Shown: positions 21,258-32,969 of the stretch, piece by piece | How the letters are laid out: each line of letters starts with the position of its first letter | Position numbering within the stretch: position 1 is the first letter of the stretch | From: Ustilaginoidea virens | Lineage: Eukaryota; Ascomycota; Sordariomycetes; Hypocreales; Clavicipitaceae | Direction: 5' to 3' | Assembly: GCF_000687475.1 (NCBI RefSeq) | Contig: NC_057320.1 | Coordinates: 2,666,001-2,730,000, forward strand | Length of the DNA stretch: 64,000 bases | Notes under the pieces: model-generated | Seen by the model: the letters and a program-made list of their open reading frames with translations, nothing else | What the model was told of the DNA's origin: nothing | Database searches by the model: none | Position numbers and translations under genes: made by a program

Positions 21258-21763
21258 ACGGGCCGGATCAGGAACAAACCCCCCCCCCCCAAAACCCACC
21301 CCCCGGCCCAGACAGTGGCAGGCACACAGAATGCGCCTTCCTTGCGCACCTTTCAACGCCACGTCAACGACTTCTCAGGACGGACTCGGGGCTGTCGAGA
21401 CTTCTGACAACCAAACTTGACCAGCAACACCTGCCTCCCTGGTCTCCTCTCGAACTTGCGTCCATCGAGCTCATCAAGTTCCATCGAGCTCATCACGCCC
21501 ATCCATCGCGCCCATCGCGCCCATCGCGCCCATCGCGCCCATCAGGTCTCGACGTCGACGTCGACGCCCGCCCCCTCCCGCATCCATCCGCTATCTGCGT
21601 CCCCGTTGACAGACCGCATCGCTTCTCTGGTCTGACCGATGGTTTCTCTGGTCCCGCCGTGAGGCTCGCGCACGAGCTTCCAAGCCTCCAAGCTCCAAGC
21701 CTCCAAGCTCCAAGCCTCCAAGCTCTGACCCTCCGACCCTCCGAGCCTGTCGTTCCGCTCCGC
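21258..21763. promoter_or_regulatory. Upstream region of the Na+/H+ exchanger
   Basis: C-rich leader-like DNA. It includes a 9-bp minisatellite (CATCGCGCC x4, 21504..21539) and a set of AAGCCTCCAAGCTCC repeats at about 21678-21726. A reading frame in phase with the exchanger is open through this stretch, but it has no protein character. Confidence 0.5.
21504..21539. repeat. Minisatellite, 9-bp unit x4
   Basis: Four perfect tandem copies of CATCGCGCC, with partial copies on each side, about 230 bp upstream of the exchanger start. Confidence 0.85.
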
Positions 21764-24209
21764 ATGCTCCCGCCCGCCGGTATCGACCCGCCAAACATGC
21801 AGTCGTCGGGTGCCCAAGTTGCCGGCCTGGGCTTCAAGATGCTCCGTATGTTGCTGAACCATCCTTACACGCTCCCCCCCCCCCCGGACCCTGCATCCGC
21901 ATCGCTGACGGTAAAACTGCAGGGCGAGAACACAGCGATGGTGATGGTTCGTCAACCTCCCCCAAAGACGATGCCCGTTTGGCCTGCATGCCCCCGTGTT
22001 GCGCTCCTCGAACTGGCCTATAGTATACTTACTTGCTAACTGTGAAGCAACCATGCAGAGGACAATGGCGCGCAGAAGGAGTTCTTTGCTGCGTGGACTC
22101 TCTTCATCGCCATCATGTTGCTGATCGCCGCCTTCTTCACCAGCTACATGCTTCAGATCAAAAAGGTCACGGCCATTCACGAAACTGTCATTTCCATCTT
22201 TGCAGGTTCGCGCAGCCGCCCTCTCGAGTGACCACCTTTTTTTTTTTTTTTTTTTTTTTTTTTGCGTTGCACCACATCAGCAAACGCGTCCATATGCTGA
22301 CGAGTAAAAAAAAAAAAACACCCCCCCGGCTTTCCTTGTAGGCATGACGGTCGGCTTAATCCTCATTGTGACGCCAGGCGACTCGATACGCAACCTCATC
22401 AACTTCGACTACCAAATCTTTTTCAATCTCTTGCTGCCGCCCATCATCTTGTCTTCTGGCTACGAGCTTCACCAAGCCAACTTCTTCCGCAACATCGGCA
22501 CCATCCTGACTTTTGCCTTTGCCGGCACCTTCCTGTCTGCCGTCGTCATCGGGCTCATCTTGTACGTCTTCACGCTCATACCGGGATCCTTGAAGATGTC
22601 CTTTGTTGATGCCATTTCGGTGGGCGCCACCCTGTCGGCCACCGACCCCGTCACCATTCTGGCCATCTTCAACACCTACAAGGTCGACCCCAAGCTGTAC
22701 ACCATCATCTTTGGCGAGTCCATCCTCAACGATGCCATCGCAATCGTCATTTTCGAAACGGCGCAAAAGTACAACAAGGGCAAGGCCACCAGCTACGGCA
22801 TCCTCAGCTTCTTCGAAGCCACCGGCATCTTTTTGCTGGTTTTCTTCAGCAGCTTGCTCATCGGCGTCGTTGTTGGCGTGGGCACTGCCTTGCTTCTCAA
22901 GTTTACCTATCTCAGGCGATACCCCAAGATTGAGAGCTGCCTGGTATTTTTGATTGCCTATGCCACCTACTTCTTTTCGCACGGCATACATTTGTCCGGT
23001 TTGTGGTATCCCCCCCTCCCCTTGACTCCCGTTGAGAAAAGTAGTACAAATGCAAGCCGACGGTTGCTGACAAGGAAAAAACCCGATTTAGGTATCGTGT
23101 CTTTGCTCTTCTGCGGCATCACCCTGAAACACTACGCTTACTTCAACATGTCCCGCCGCACCCAACTCACCACCAAGTACATTTTTCAGGTCATCTCGCA
23201 ATTATCGGAAAACTTCATCTTCATCTACCTCGGCCTGGCCCTTTTTACCGACAACGCACTTTCCTTTGAACCGCCGCTCATCATGGTGACCATACTGGCT
23301 GTCTGCGCCGCGCGTTGGGTTGCCGTCTTCCCCCTGTCCAAGGCCATCAACTGGTTTATACGGTACCGCGCCAGACGACGCGGCATCGAGGTTGGCGACG
23401 AGCTGCCTTACAACTACCAGGCAATGCTGTTTTGGGCGGGACTCCGCGGCGCTGTCGGTGTGGCTCTGGCTGCCCTGCTGACGGGCGAGAACGCCTACCC
23501 TCTGCGAGCCACCGTGCTCGTTGTGGTTGTGCTTACCGTCATCATTTTTGGCGGAACGACGGCTCGCATGCTGGAGATTCTCGGCATTCGGACCAACGTG
23601 GTGGAGGAGATTGACAGCGACGACGAGTTCGACATCGAAACCCTGGCCGGCGGTTTCCACGCGAAGCGTTCTGGCGGAGGCATCGGATACATGCCTCCTC
23701 GAAACAGCAACATTGCCCTCGGCAGTCTCAAAGACGAAGGTCGATCTGCCGCCTATGTCTCGGGCCACAGATCTCCGCACCTGGACGGCGGCGGCGGCGG
23801 CGGCGGGCGCGGCAGCAGTCAAAACAACCGCGGCAGCAGTGTCGGTCGCAAGAATCCCACGCGCGGTCCTGATGACCTTGAGCGAGACGACCTGCTGGGG
23901 CGCAGCGCGGAGGATTCGGACCTTGACGACATTGACACATCCGACTTGCCTCCGCCAGCACGTCGCGCCCGGGCCCGGGCCCGCGCCAGCGGCAGCCCCC
24001 AGCCGCCGCCCGAGTCCGACAGCGGCTTCTTAGGCCCGGGCGCCGAAGCGTCTCACTCGACGCCAATCACGGCCACCGGAGCCATCCGGCAACTGTGGAG
24101 CGCGGAAGACCCGGCGAGCTTGCTGAGACAGCTGGACGAGGATTTTATCAAGCCCAAGCTCCTCCTTCACGGCGACGCGAGCAAGCACGGCGGTGGCCCG
24201 TCAAGCTAA
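21764..24209 (+). CDS. NHX1: Endosomal/vacuolar Na+(K+)/H+ exchanger, NHX type
   Basis: A CPA1-family exchanger that alkalinises endosomes or the vacuole by trading luminal protons for Na+ or K+. Five exons: 21764..21845, 21923..21946, 22059..22205, 22342..22998 and 23092..24209, giving 675 residues. Exon 2 is a 24-nt microexon; the joined protein reads KMLRREHSDGDEDNGAQKEF. Family landmarks: FFNLLLPPIIL (the amiloride-binding helix), GATLSATDPVTILAIF, FGESILNDAIAIVIFE, and GLRGAVGVALAALL near the last transmembrane helices. The fourth intron (22999..23091) is 93 nt with no stop in frame; removing it restores the conserved HLSGIVSLLFCGITLKHY. Intron 3 holds a T27 run. The C-terminal 200 residues are a disordered Gly/Ser/acidic tail. 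A second ATG at 21797 has a better context than 21764 and could be the start. Confidence 0.92.
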
Positions 24210-25295
24210 AGGAAGGGGGGGGGGCTATTGTGGTCCATGTAGACTAGGCAGGCAAATGGTGAATGGAACGCGTATATGACGACGAAGGTTTACATCAAGT
24301 TGTTCCGCCGTAAAAACTAGTTGTTCTGCAGTACAGATCGGGAGCATCCTTGTCGATGGCCGCGACTGCCGCGCCAGCAGATGGCCGAAATGTCCTTTGT
24401 TCGGTTGGCGTCTGGGACATGCATGCTTTACACTTCCAACCCGCATCCTCGCTCAGATTCCGAGTTTTCCCCAACACTCACACTCACACCCACACCCACA
24501 CCGCTTGCACCGACTCTTCCCCCGCGGCACGTTCACCGTTCAAGTCTCGCGGACACAACAACAGGGACGCCGGCGCGGACCCACCAGATTGCCTGGGCCA
24601 CGACAACGGCCAGCAAACAAGGTCACGTTTGCGCTCGCGAGCCGCAATTACTATGTGCATGCCTTCTTTCGGGCAAATACGGGGGGGTGGGGGGGTCGGC
24701 ACCGTCGCACGGTCCGCGTGGCCCCCCCGCGAAATTACTATATACATGTAGTTTAGCTTGGAGAAGAAGAAGAAAAGAAGAAGACAGAATTAAAGACGGA
24801 AAAAAGGTCGTAAAGAAGGCAAGGAAGGAAACTAGATGACGTAGAGAAAAGGCAAAACGTGAACGGGGGATGTCCTTGGACCCGTGTGCAAGCCGCTTCA
24901 GCTGGCGAAAGGACTGCCAGGATGGATTGATTTGGGTACGGACCCCCGAAATATATGTTTTTTTCTTTTGCCGTCCGCCAAAATCGCATGCGCGCACCAC
25001 CGTGACCGTGACCGTGACCGTGACCGTGACCGTGACTATAACTGCAAGACCTTTTTATATGAATTCAACGCAGAGGGGCTGGAGACAAGAAAAGACGTGA
25101 AAGAAGCCGGAGCGTCGGCATGATGGCCGTCCCGGCTGCCGCTAGCGACGGTGTGTTGTACATTTCGTCCAGGATTGTACAGGGGCTCCTGTCGAGAAGA
25201 GCATCAAAACGTCTAAAGAGGTGGGAGGAATCAAACAGGCAGCAGGAACAAAGGCCCAACGGGTTTCCGGGCCGGGGAGGGCGTCTGCTCTTCTC
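24210..25295. other. Convergent 3' intergenic, exchanger / EAF1
   Basis: About 1.1 kb between facing stop codons. It includes a CACACC-type repeat at about 24477-24502, G-runs near 24690, a GAA-rich stretch at about 24762-24850, and a perfect hexamer repeat (CGTGAC x6, 25001..25036). No gene is recognised. Confidence 0.5.
25001..25036. repeat. Hexanucleotide repeat CGTGAC x6
   Basis: Six perfect tandem copies of CGTGAC in the EAF1 3' flank. Confidence 0.9.
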
Positions 25296-25485
25296 TCATT
25301 GACCTGAGGAAGGAGTAGCGCTGCCGCTGGACTGGCGCTGATGCACCGGTACGGGACTGGCAGCCGGCCCTGGAGTCGGAGATGCTGCATGGCTGGCTGC
25401 TCGCTGTTTCTGAACTTGCTGAGCGGCCTGCTGAGCCTGTTGCTGAGCCTGTTGCTGAGCCTGTTGCTGAGCCTGTTGCTGAGCC

Positions 25486-25517
<32 letters not shown>

Positions 25518-26099
25518 CTGCTGCGCCTGCAGAGCCGCCTGTTGCTGCTGCTGCTGCCGCAGCAGGGCCGCGTACTGGTGAGGGCTCGTGGTGGCGGCTA
25601 TGCTGCTCGCAAGCCCCGGCTGGCCGCCCCCCCCCGCCGCGGAGTTCATGGCCGATTGTCGCTGCGCCATCATGGCTCGGGTCAGGTGTTCGGTTGCCAG
25701 TTGGCGAGCTTGCTCGGGCGTCAAGTTCGGGTTCTTGGCTCTGAACTGAGCCTCGAGCTGAGCCAGCTGAGCGGCGATGGCAGGTGGGAGTTGCGGGTGT
25801 ACTCGTTGGCCCGGAGAAACAGCCGCGGCGACCGAGCCGGGCATGTGTAGACCAGGCGTTGGCGGCGACGTGTGGCCGTTGGTACCTGCCGCCGCCGCGT
25901 TGTACTGAGCTATCATTGCCTGCGCTGACGTCATAAACGTCTGTTGGTTGACTCCGTTGATGCCATTTCGGAGAGGCGGCGAGGTGTGCTGGCCGGAGAC
26001 GGCGGCTCCTCCTGCGTTGCCTTGATGTTGTTGCTGTTGCTGTTGCTGGTGCTGGTGCTGGTGCTGGTGCTGGTGCTGATGCTGGTGCTGGAGCTGGAG

Positions 26100-26130
<31 letters not shown>

Positions 26131-26228
26131 GGGACATGTTGCTGGGCCTGCTGAATCTGGACCCGTTGCTGCTGGTCGGAGAGGCGTTGCGCGCGCAGCA
26201 TCAGGTTGGCATCGGGTTGCTGATTCGG

Positions 26229-26261
<33 letters not shown>

Positions 26262-29200
26262 CGGCATCCGTTGCTGGTTCTGCTGGTTCTGCAGAGCTGC
26301 CTGTATTTGCGCCTGCTGGACGGCGTTCATCGAATTAGGTGCCGAAAGCCCAGTGCCATTCATCTGAGCCTGCACGGCTGCTGCCCCTACACCATTGACC
26401 GGCGCCTGCATTGGCACCCGTGGTCGGTTTTGCGAGGCCGAGGCGGCGGCGGCGGCGGCGGCGGCGGCGGCCAGCTGGCTCGGCATGTTCGAACGAGCGA
26501 CGGCAGTTGCAAAGCTGCCGCCTTGGAGGTGATTTGCGCTGGGCACGTGGGATCCAGTCGTGGTGCCGTTGGGCCCTCCCGCTGCGGCGGCGGCGGCGAG
26601 CTGGCCTTGCGCTCTGGCTTGCGCAGCCGCAGCGCGCCGTTGGGCCTCCTGGCGCTGCGCGTATTGCGCCATCTTCTCCGCCAGAGCCTGGTCGCGTTCC
26701 CATCGCAGGAGGCTGTAGTCTCGTGGCGTTTTCCTCGGTCTTTGCGCGATGCTGTCGTTTGCCTTCTTGTTTGCCGAGTTCTGCGCCGCCGAGTGCTGCT
26801 GCTTCTGCAGAATCGTCTCCCTCTTCTTGGCCAGTTTCCTCATGGCGTCTATCAGCGTCAGGTGTTTCTGGTTTCGCCGCCGTTCAACCCGGAGAGGGGT
26901 CGACGGCCGCCTGCGCACGGGGGTGACTGCGCCGCCTGCCGCGCTGGCTTGCTGCGCGGCCACTTGGTTTTGCTGGGCAATCACGCGCTGCGCGGCCTCG
27001 ATCCTGGTGTTGTACGCCTTGAAGTACTGCGTCTTTTGCATGTCGGCCGGAAGACCTTCCAGGTTGATCCACCTTTCGAAACATTCCCAGGGAGTACGTC
27101 TTTCGGCGCCCGACTGAAATCGCGACTTGGTCGACAGCATGTTCGAGATCAGCGACCAGTTGTACGAGTACTCCCGCACCAGGCTCCGGAGCTCGTCGTC
27201 CTCCACCAGCGTCCACTGCGACGGGCCCCGACACTCGTAGAAGCTCTGCACAGGCATGGGATACTCTGACGGCGGTCGGAACTGGTGGCCGGCGTGAAGA
27301 CGGTCCCTGATGTGCTTCGAATCCGACTGAAAGAGGGCCACTTCGTCGGTTGACGGAGGAAGTTGAACGTTGAGGGCAGCCGCCTCGGCAACAAACGCGC
27401 TCTCTCGCTCATCGTCAGACTCCTCGTTCTCATAGTCGAACCTGCTGCGTTTCCTAGGAGGTCCTGGCGAAGCCACCTTCATCTCACCCTCGACGTACTT
27501 GCTGAGGGGCAGGGCGGGCCGGCGCCAGTGAGCATCGGGGTCATAGTCCGGGCTCGTAATGTCGGGTTTTGGGACCCTGAGTGGGGAGCCATACAGGGGC
27601 AGCTCGCCCAGCAAGGCGTCTGATGCCGACGATTTCCGCAGTTCAAACACGACATCGTCCTCTTGCAACGTGAAGATGGCTGATGGAGGAACGGCCTCTG
27701 CAAAACTGTCGGCAAGCTCGTCCGTCGCCTGGGGCGAGTCGACGTCGCCAGACGACACAAGATCCGGAGTCGGTTGATTCTCGACAACATCGGACTCGAC
27801 TTCGGCCATGGAGACATCGCCCCTGACTGTCCCGCTTGTGCAAGGAACAAGTACGCGAATTTGCAACGCCTTGCGCTCGTCGGGTGTCGCCCCGTGCCAT
27901 TCCGCGCAAGCGTGGGCCAGGTTCCGCGCAACGGCCATTTTCCATTTTCTTTCCTCCCGGAAGTCGGTCCGCATCCATTTCATTTCCTTCAAAAGAACGT
28001 CCCATTGCGTCGGTGGCCTCGTAGGCTCGGGGCAGCGCTTGAGCTGCCGCAACGACCATTTGTCGTGCTGTTGAAGGTGGTATACTCTCCGTAGAACTCG
28101 GCAGGCTTGCTGATCTTGTATGACGAGGTTGGCATCGGGTGTGGCAATGGTTTTGTTCGCCTGGAAAAGAATCTTCTCAATCGGTTGCATCCAGCTGGAG
28201 GAACCAGTAAAGTTTTGAACAAAAAGGGGAGTGTAGTAATCATCTGATGCCCGTAATGCGTCTTTGTGGCCGGCAACGAGAGACTTCTCGTGCTCCCGCT
28301 TCGGCGGCTTCCCGAACACAACTGTTGAAACTTGGCTCTTGGATCTATCTCGCTTGTGCAAATTTCGTAATCTGGATGCGGGCAATCGCGGTGTCGTAGT
28401 GGTGTCAGTGAGTTGCTCGTGGGATCCCTTGGTCGCATCCCGTTCAGCTGCGCTCGGCGGCCGAGAAAGAGAACCCCCAACAATCTCGCCGACAGACTTT
28501 AGTGGCATAGCACCGGACGACACCCGAGTTACAGCTCGCTCGGCTATTAGATGCTGCGGTGGCTGATCCTGCGTAGCTGCGACAGAGGTAGCGGAGGAGA
28601 CTGGCTGCGGCGGATCAGGGCCCGGAGAAGATGATGGCTTGTGAGGTTGCGCGGCAGTTTGCACCGTTGGTGGCGCATCGACGTCCATTGCACCAGAATT
28701 TCCATCTTGGAAGTCCGAAACATGCTCAATCTTTGTCTTGGCGTCTGCCGAAGGGGGTCCCCCAGCTGCAGCCACAGGCTCTAAACCAAGCTCCGTAGGC
28801 ACCTTATCCGCGACTTGCTCAATGACTTGGGGTTTTGCCGGAGTTGAGCTGGGTTTTCCCTCGAGAAGCCGACTCTCCTGCCTCGATCCCTGGGCTTGTG
28901 CGTCCGCTGACAGTTTTGGATCATCAAGTTTGTTGTCGTCCCGGTCGTTATTTCGTGGCACCGTGTCGACAAGCTTGGGAACGTCTTTGTCAGGGCTGGT
29001 ATCCGCGGAAACAGCACGGACTACTGGCGTCGTCACACTGTGAATGGTAGACGCAGGAGATGACAAGGTTTCGGCAGCCTTGACAATCTCAGCAGACGGT
29101 TTCGTAGTCATCGATGCATTTCCAGCGCCATCGGTGATCTTGACCTGCCGAGGCAAATCACGAGTCGAATCTAGCGCATCCGAGTTGATGGATCCAGCAT

Positions 29201-30232
29201 TTATCGCCTCGGCCGGTGGCCGTGGTTTTGCTTGCTCGCCAGATGATCCTTTACTATGCCGTGGCGTTCCAGTTGCGATTTCCGACGCAGCAACACTCCG
29301 AGCCTCGCCAATCTCATCTTTGGGGGGCTCGTTTATAGAGATAGGTCTTGATAACGAAGGAACTGACTTCCGAGGGGGTTTCGGGCTTCGAGACGTCGTC
29401 TGTGAGGGTGTGACGGGGGTACCTGGCACGGCACCTGCTGTTGGCGGACTGAATCGGCTCTTGGGAGTGCCGTTGCCATTTCTCAACAGAGGTACTGCAG
29501 GAGGGTGAGAGCCGGGTCGGGCGAAATGGTTGTTCTTGGCATTGTTGAACGAGGTAGTAGTAAGTGATGGTTGAGGAGTCGTGACACTGATTTGGGATGC
29601 AAGGGATCGCTTCAGCAAGTCCACCGATATTCTCTGTCTCGTAGGAATGTTGACTTCGTTCAGCGTTTTCCCCCTGTTCCAGAGCGCACAATCAGCATCA
29701 ATCCTGTTCGGAAAGAGAGCTCTCCCATCGCTCAACCTGGTGAGATGTGCCAAAGTAGGCCAAGTATCGGTTCAAGTCCAAGGGGTATAATCGGCCGCGC
29801 CAGCTCCAAGCCCACGCAAAAATAAAAAAAAAAAAATAAAAAAAAAGAAGAAAAGAAAAGAAGAATACGGTGCACTCAATGAACATACTGCGTGATGTCG
29901 TTTGCCTGCAAAAACTTCCATTCCGCCGAAGTTGGTGCGGGCGCGTCAGGATTGGCAAAGGAGTCGTTTGGAAGGGTGTCGACATGGGTCGCGACCGCGA
30001 AGAGCTGGAGCAGCTTTCGCTTTCTCGAGGATATGATTGCACTGCACCTGATAAGCATCACGAAACCACGTCCGTACGCTCCCAAACAAGAAGAAAAAAA
30101 AATAAAAATAAAAAAAAATCGGGGGGGAATAAAAGGGAAAGCGCTCTCTTTAGCCAGGGGCAATATTTACTTGTACTCGTTGCGCTTTGATTGAAGCAGC
30201 CTCGACAAGTCGGCGTGCCCGACCTCAGTCAT
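25296..30232 (-). CDS. EAF1: NuA4 histone acetyltransferase scaffold EAF1/VID21
   Basis: The platform subunit of the NuA4 H4/H2A acetyltransferase. Three exons: 30232..30171, 30047..29889 and 29673..25296, giving 1532 residues. Exon 1 encodes MTEVGHADLSRLLQSKRNEY; exon 2 adds IISSRKRKLLQLFAVATHVD and the block SAEWKFLQANDITQ, which continues as GKTLNEVNIPTRQ in exon 3 and confirms the joins. An HSA domain lies at roughly residues 615-680 (TQWDVLLKEMKWMRTDFREE), and a SANT/Myb domain at about 888-945 (SQWTLVEDDELRSLVREYSY). The C-terminal third is low-complexity: poly-Ala, (Met-Pro)n, (His-Gln)n, long poly-Gln and (Gln-Gln-Gln-Ala)n, all encoded by short DNA repeats. The residues 75-600 segment is disordered and Ser/Pro/Thr-rich. 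Divergent from SPP2. Confidence 0.93.
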
Positions 30233-31505
30233 AGCATCGGCGATCGCGGCATCCGTTTGGCGGGCAAACAGATGCACTAGAGACCGGAGTGAGGATGGCG
30301 GAGATGGAAAATCGGTTGCACGACGATGGAAGAGGTGGATTTCGAGGCTTCGTTGATGAATTGTTTCGGTCGTTCCTTGAAGGACTCAGGACCACCGACA
30401 AGGGCGCTCTCGAAATTTGTCGGGTGGTGATTTCGCTCTCTTGTGGTGTGGGGGTGGGAGCGTCAATAGGATGCGAAGTACCTAGTACGCAGTGGAAATA
30501 TATATAATTTTTTTTTCTTCTCTTTTCCTTGTAACGTTGGTTTCGCAAGGGCTCCCAGTTACTGGTTGATGCACTAATGGCACCTTCTGAGGGGGTCCTC
30601 CCAGTGCAGAGGTGCAGAATTAACGGACCAGACCAGACCTACTGTAGGTCCAGAGCATTTCGCGGTTGGGCGCCTCTCCTGGGAGGGGCGGGCATGGTCG
30701 ATTGCACCAGACTGACCCGAGCATTTGAAACTTCAGCCGCTTGTTGCTGTTGACAGTGCTGTCATGCACGCTAATGCCTGGTTCTAGCTGGCATCTCCCA
30801 GGCTATGTCACTTGGAAGGGGGGCAGGTACCTGGTACTTTAGGTAGGTACCTAATGTTAGAGGTACTTGGGCTCTTTGGAGGCCCACTCCCACTCTCAGA
30901 GCGGTTGTCGTCGGCCATGCTGAACTGAACCACTGCGTGGGCATTGTGGAAAATTTGATGGAATATGCTCGCGTATAAAGGATTAGAATTTCTTGCTTTT
31001 CCAAGGACAACTTTGTCCCGCATGTCTCTGGTTTGAAGGTCTTTGTGAAGCTAAAGCTTGCTACCCCTAGGTACCACCAGCCTAATCCTATTGACTGGGT
31101 CCAACCAGATAGTAAGATAAGATAGAGAGAGGAACCTCACTCACCTACCTGGCATATTTCCCTGACTAATCTATCACAGTATGAAGCCCAATTACGCCGC
31201 ACTGCTTGTGTGGCGCAGGTTGACGCCCTAACCTACCAGGTAGGTACCTCTAACAAACAGGTACCTAAGGTAGGTAGGTTGACCCAAGGTGCCTATCTCG
31301 CATCCTAGGTACCTATAGGCACTGTAAGAGAGAAACTGCTCGTACTCGTCCTCGTATAACCGCGTCAGGCACCAGGACAGTCCCCTAAGCCCCCTGCCGT
31401 CGAGTTGGTCGCGACTACCACGATCCTCGTCCTCGACTCAACCTGCATCGTGGAGCGTTGGCTTCCCCCACAGCCTTTCGCGCCCATAATCCCAAAGAAA
31501 CCCAA
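30233..31505. promoter_or_regulatory. Divergent upstream region, EAF1 / SPP2
   Basis: About 1.27 kb. The right half has the densest set of GGTACCT / AGGTAGGTACC motifs in the window (about 30826-30860, 31060-31075, 31228-31315). The 100 bp before SPP2 are pyrimidine-rich. No gene or RNA was seen. Confidence 0.5.
31228..31316. repeat. Cluster of GGTACCT / AGGTAGGTACC motifs
   Basis: Interspersed palindromic hexamers (GGTACC) with AGGT and TAGGT spacers, several within 90 bp. The same motif family recurs near 12692, 20133, 20366, 30826, 31064, 58675, 58730 and 59220. Confidence 0.7.
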
Positions 31506-32576
31506 ATGACCGAATCAACCAGAGGCCGCGTAGCCATCAAGTTCGGTGCGTCCTCGACCGCCCCCTCGAAACCCGCGTCTCGCACCGCCCCCCCCTCCAG
31601 CCTGGGCAAGCGGCGGCTCCGCACCCACCTGGGCGACGAGTCCGACTCCGACTCGGGGGTCCACGACCATCGCAGCACCGCCGGCCGCCACGAAGCCATC
31701 ACCGGGTTCGGCGCAGACGGGGCGGAAACCGACGGCGCGGGAACCGACGGCGCCAAGGGACGCGCCGAGGCCGCAAGGAGAGACTACGTCATCGCCAGGC
31801 AGGCCAACCGCGACTGGAGAGCGCAGGCGAAGGCGCAGCGCCGGGGCAGGAACCTCCTTGCCGAGGAAGCGCGGCCGCGGGGCCGAGATGCCGGCGGCGG
31901 CGGAGATGGGCGCGCGGCCGATGAGCGTGGCCGCCTTGGCTGGGGTCTGACGCTCGCGACGAGGAGCGACGACGACGACGACGACGGACAGCAGCCCGGC
32001 CACCCGTCCCCGCCTCCTGCAACTGCCGAAGCGCCCAAGGACCCGCCGCTCCGTACGGCCGACGAAGAAGCCATGGACGCCCTGCTGGGCAAGGACAAGG
32101 GCGCCGAGGCCGCCAGGACGATTGCGGCGCCGACCGAGGATGACGTTTACAGGCGTGATGCCGCTGAAGCAGGGGTTGCATCAACCCTGGAGGACTACGA
32201 AGCTATGCCGGTGGAGGAGTTCGGGGCCGCCCTGCTCCGTGGCATGGGGTGGGATGGCACGCACACTGGTCCGAAGACGAAGGAGGTCCGGAGGCGGCAG
32301 AACCGTCTGGGGCTGGGCGCCAAAGAGCTCAAGGGAGCGGAAGACTTGGGCGGCTGGATGCAGAAGAAGGGGAAGAAGTCCCGCACAAGTCTGGCCGATT
32401 ACAGAAGGGAAGAGAGCCTGAGGAAGGAAGAGGGGGGGGGGAAAGACAGCTACAAGAGAGAGCGGGAGAAGGAGAGGGAACGTGATGGCGAACGGAGCAG
32501 GTACAGAGAGCGCGACAGGGGCAGGGATGGTCACAAGGATGACAGAAGGGATAGAGACAGAAGGGAATCCGGGTAG
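31506..32576 (+). CDS. SPP2: Pre-mRNA-splicing factor SPP2 (G-patch activator of PRP2; GPKOW)
   Basis: SPP2 binds the DEAH ATPase Prp2 through its G-patch and is needed for catalytic activation of the spliceosome. Single exon, 356 residues, starting at the ATG at 31506 (MTESTRGRVAIKFG). The G-patch lies at about residues 230-275: YEAMPVEEFGAALLRGMGW followed by NRLGLGAKELKG. The N-terminal half is disordered with an acidic D-run, and the C-terminal tail is an Arg/Asp/Glu (RD/RE) repeat. The frame extends upstream to 31458, but without an ATG. The length is close to other filamentous-fungal SPP2 proteins and about double that of yeast Spp2. Confidence 0.92.
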   Translation: MTESTRGRVAIKFGASSTAPSKPASRTAPPSSLGKRRLRTHLGDESDSDSGVHDHRSTAGRHEAITGFGADGAETDGAGTDGAKGRAEAARRDYVIARQANRDWRAQAKAQRRGRNLLAEEARPRGRDAGGGGDGRAADERGRLGWGLTLATRSDDDDDDGQQPGHPSPPPATAEAPKDPPLRTADEEAMDALLGKDKGAEAARTIAAPTEDDVYRRDAAEAGVASTLEDYEAMPVEEFGAALLRGMGWDGTHTGPKTKEVRRRQNRLGLGAKELKGAEDLGGWMQKKGKKSRTSLADYRREESLRKEEGGGKDSYKREREKERERDGERSRYRERDRGRDGHKDDRRDRDRRESG

Positions 32577-32969
32577 GGATATCAACTTGGGCCAGGCATT
32601 CAGGACATCGGTGCGATCCGAGGCCGTGAAAAAGAGCATCGGGCGTTGTGCCCACTGACAAGTTAATTCACATAAGCGGCGCTGCAAGGTGGAAAGAACC
32701 TGCATTCATGTTACACACACACGCACATACACACACACACACACACACATCATCGCCATCGTTTGCGCTGAGAGGAGCGATGAGAAGATTCTTCCGTTGC
32801 CTTGTTTCACGTGTTCAAGCATTTGGCAGCTTGGCAAATAGCTCGCATGATAACCGCACCATCCTGCTTCGTATCATGTTCTGCTTCCCACAAAGGGCAA
32901 ATACAGAACCAGACACACGAGTCCGAGTCCGAGTCCGAGTTCGAGCCCGGGCCCATCAATTCCAGCATC
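32577..32969. other. Convergent 3' intergenic, SPP2 / YBP-family gene
   Basis: Just under 400 bp. It contains a CA-dinucleotide microsatellite (about 32713-32749) and a GAGTCC hexamer array (about 32920-32943). No gene was seen. Confidence 0.55.

Noticed and set aside
25944..27269. 441-aa open frame on the + strand with Leu/Val-rich runs
   Set aside because: Antisense to the poly-Gln/His and Ala-rich part of EAF1; the runs are the complement of CAG/CAC repeats, and EAF1 has clear homology on the other strand.
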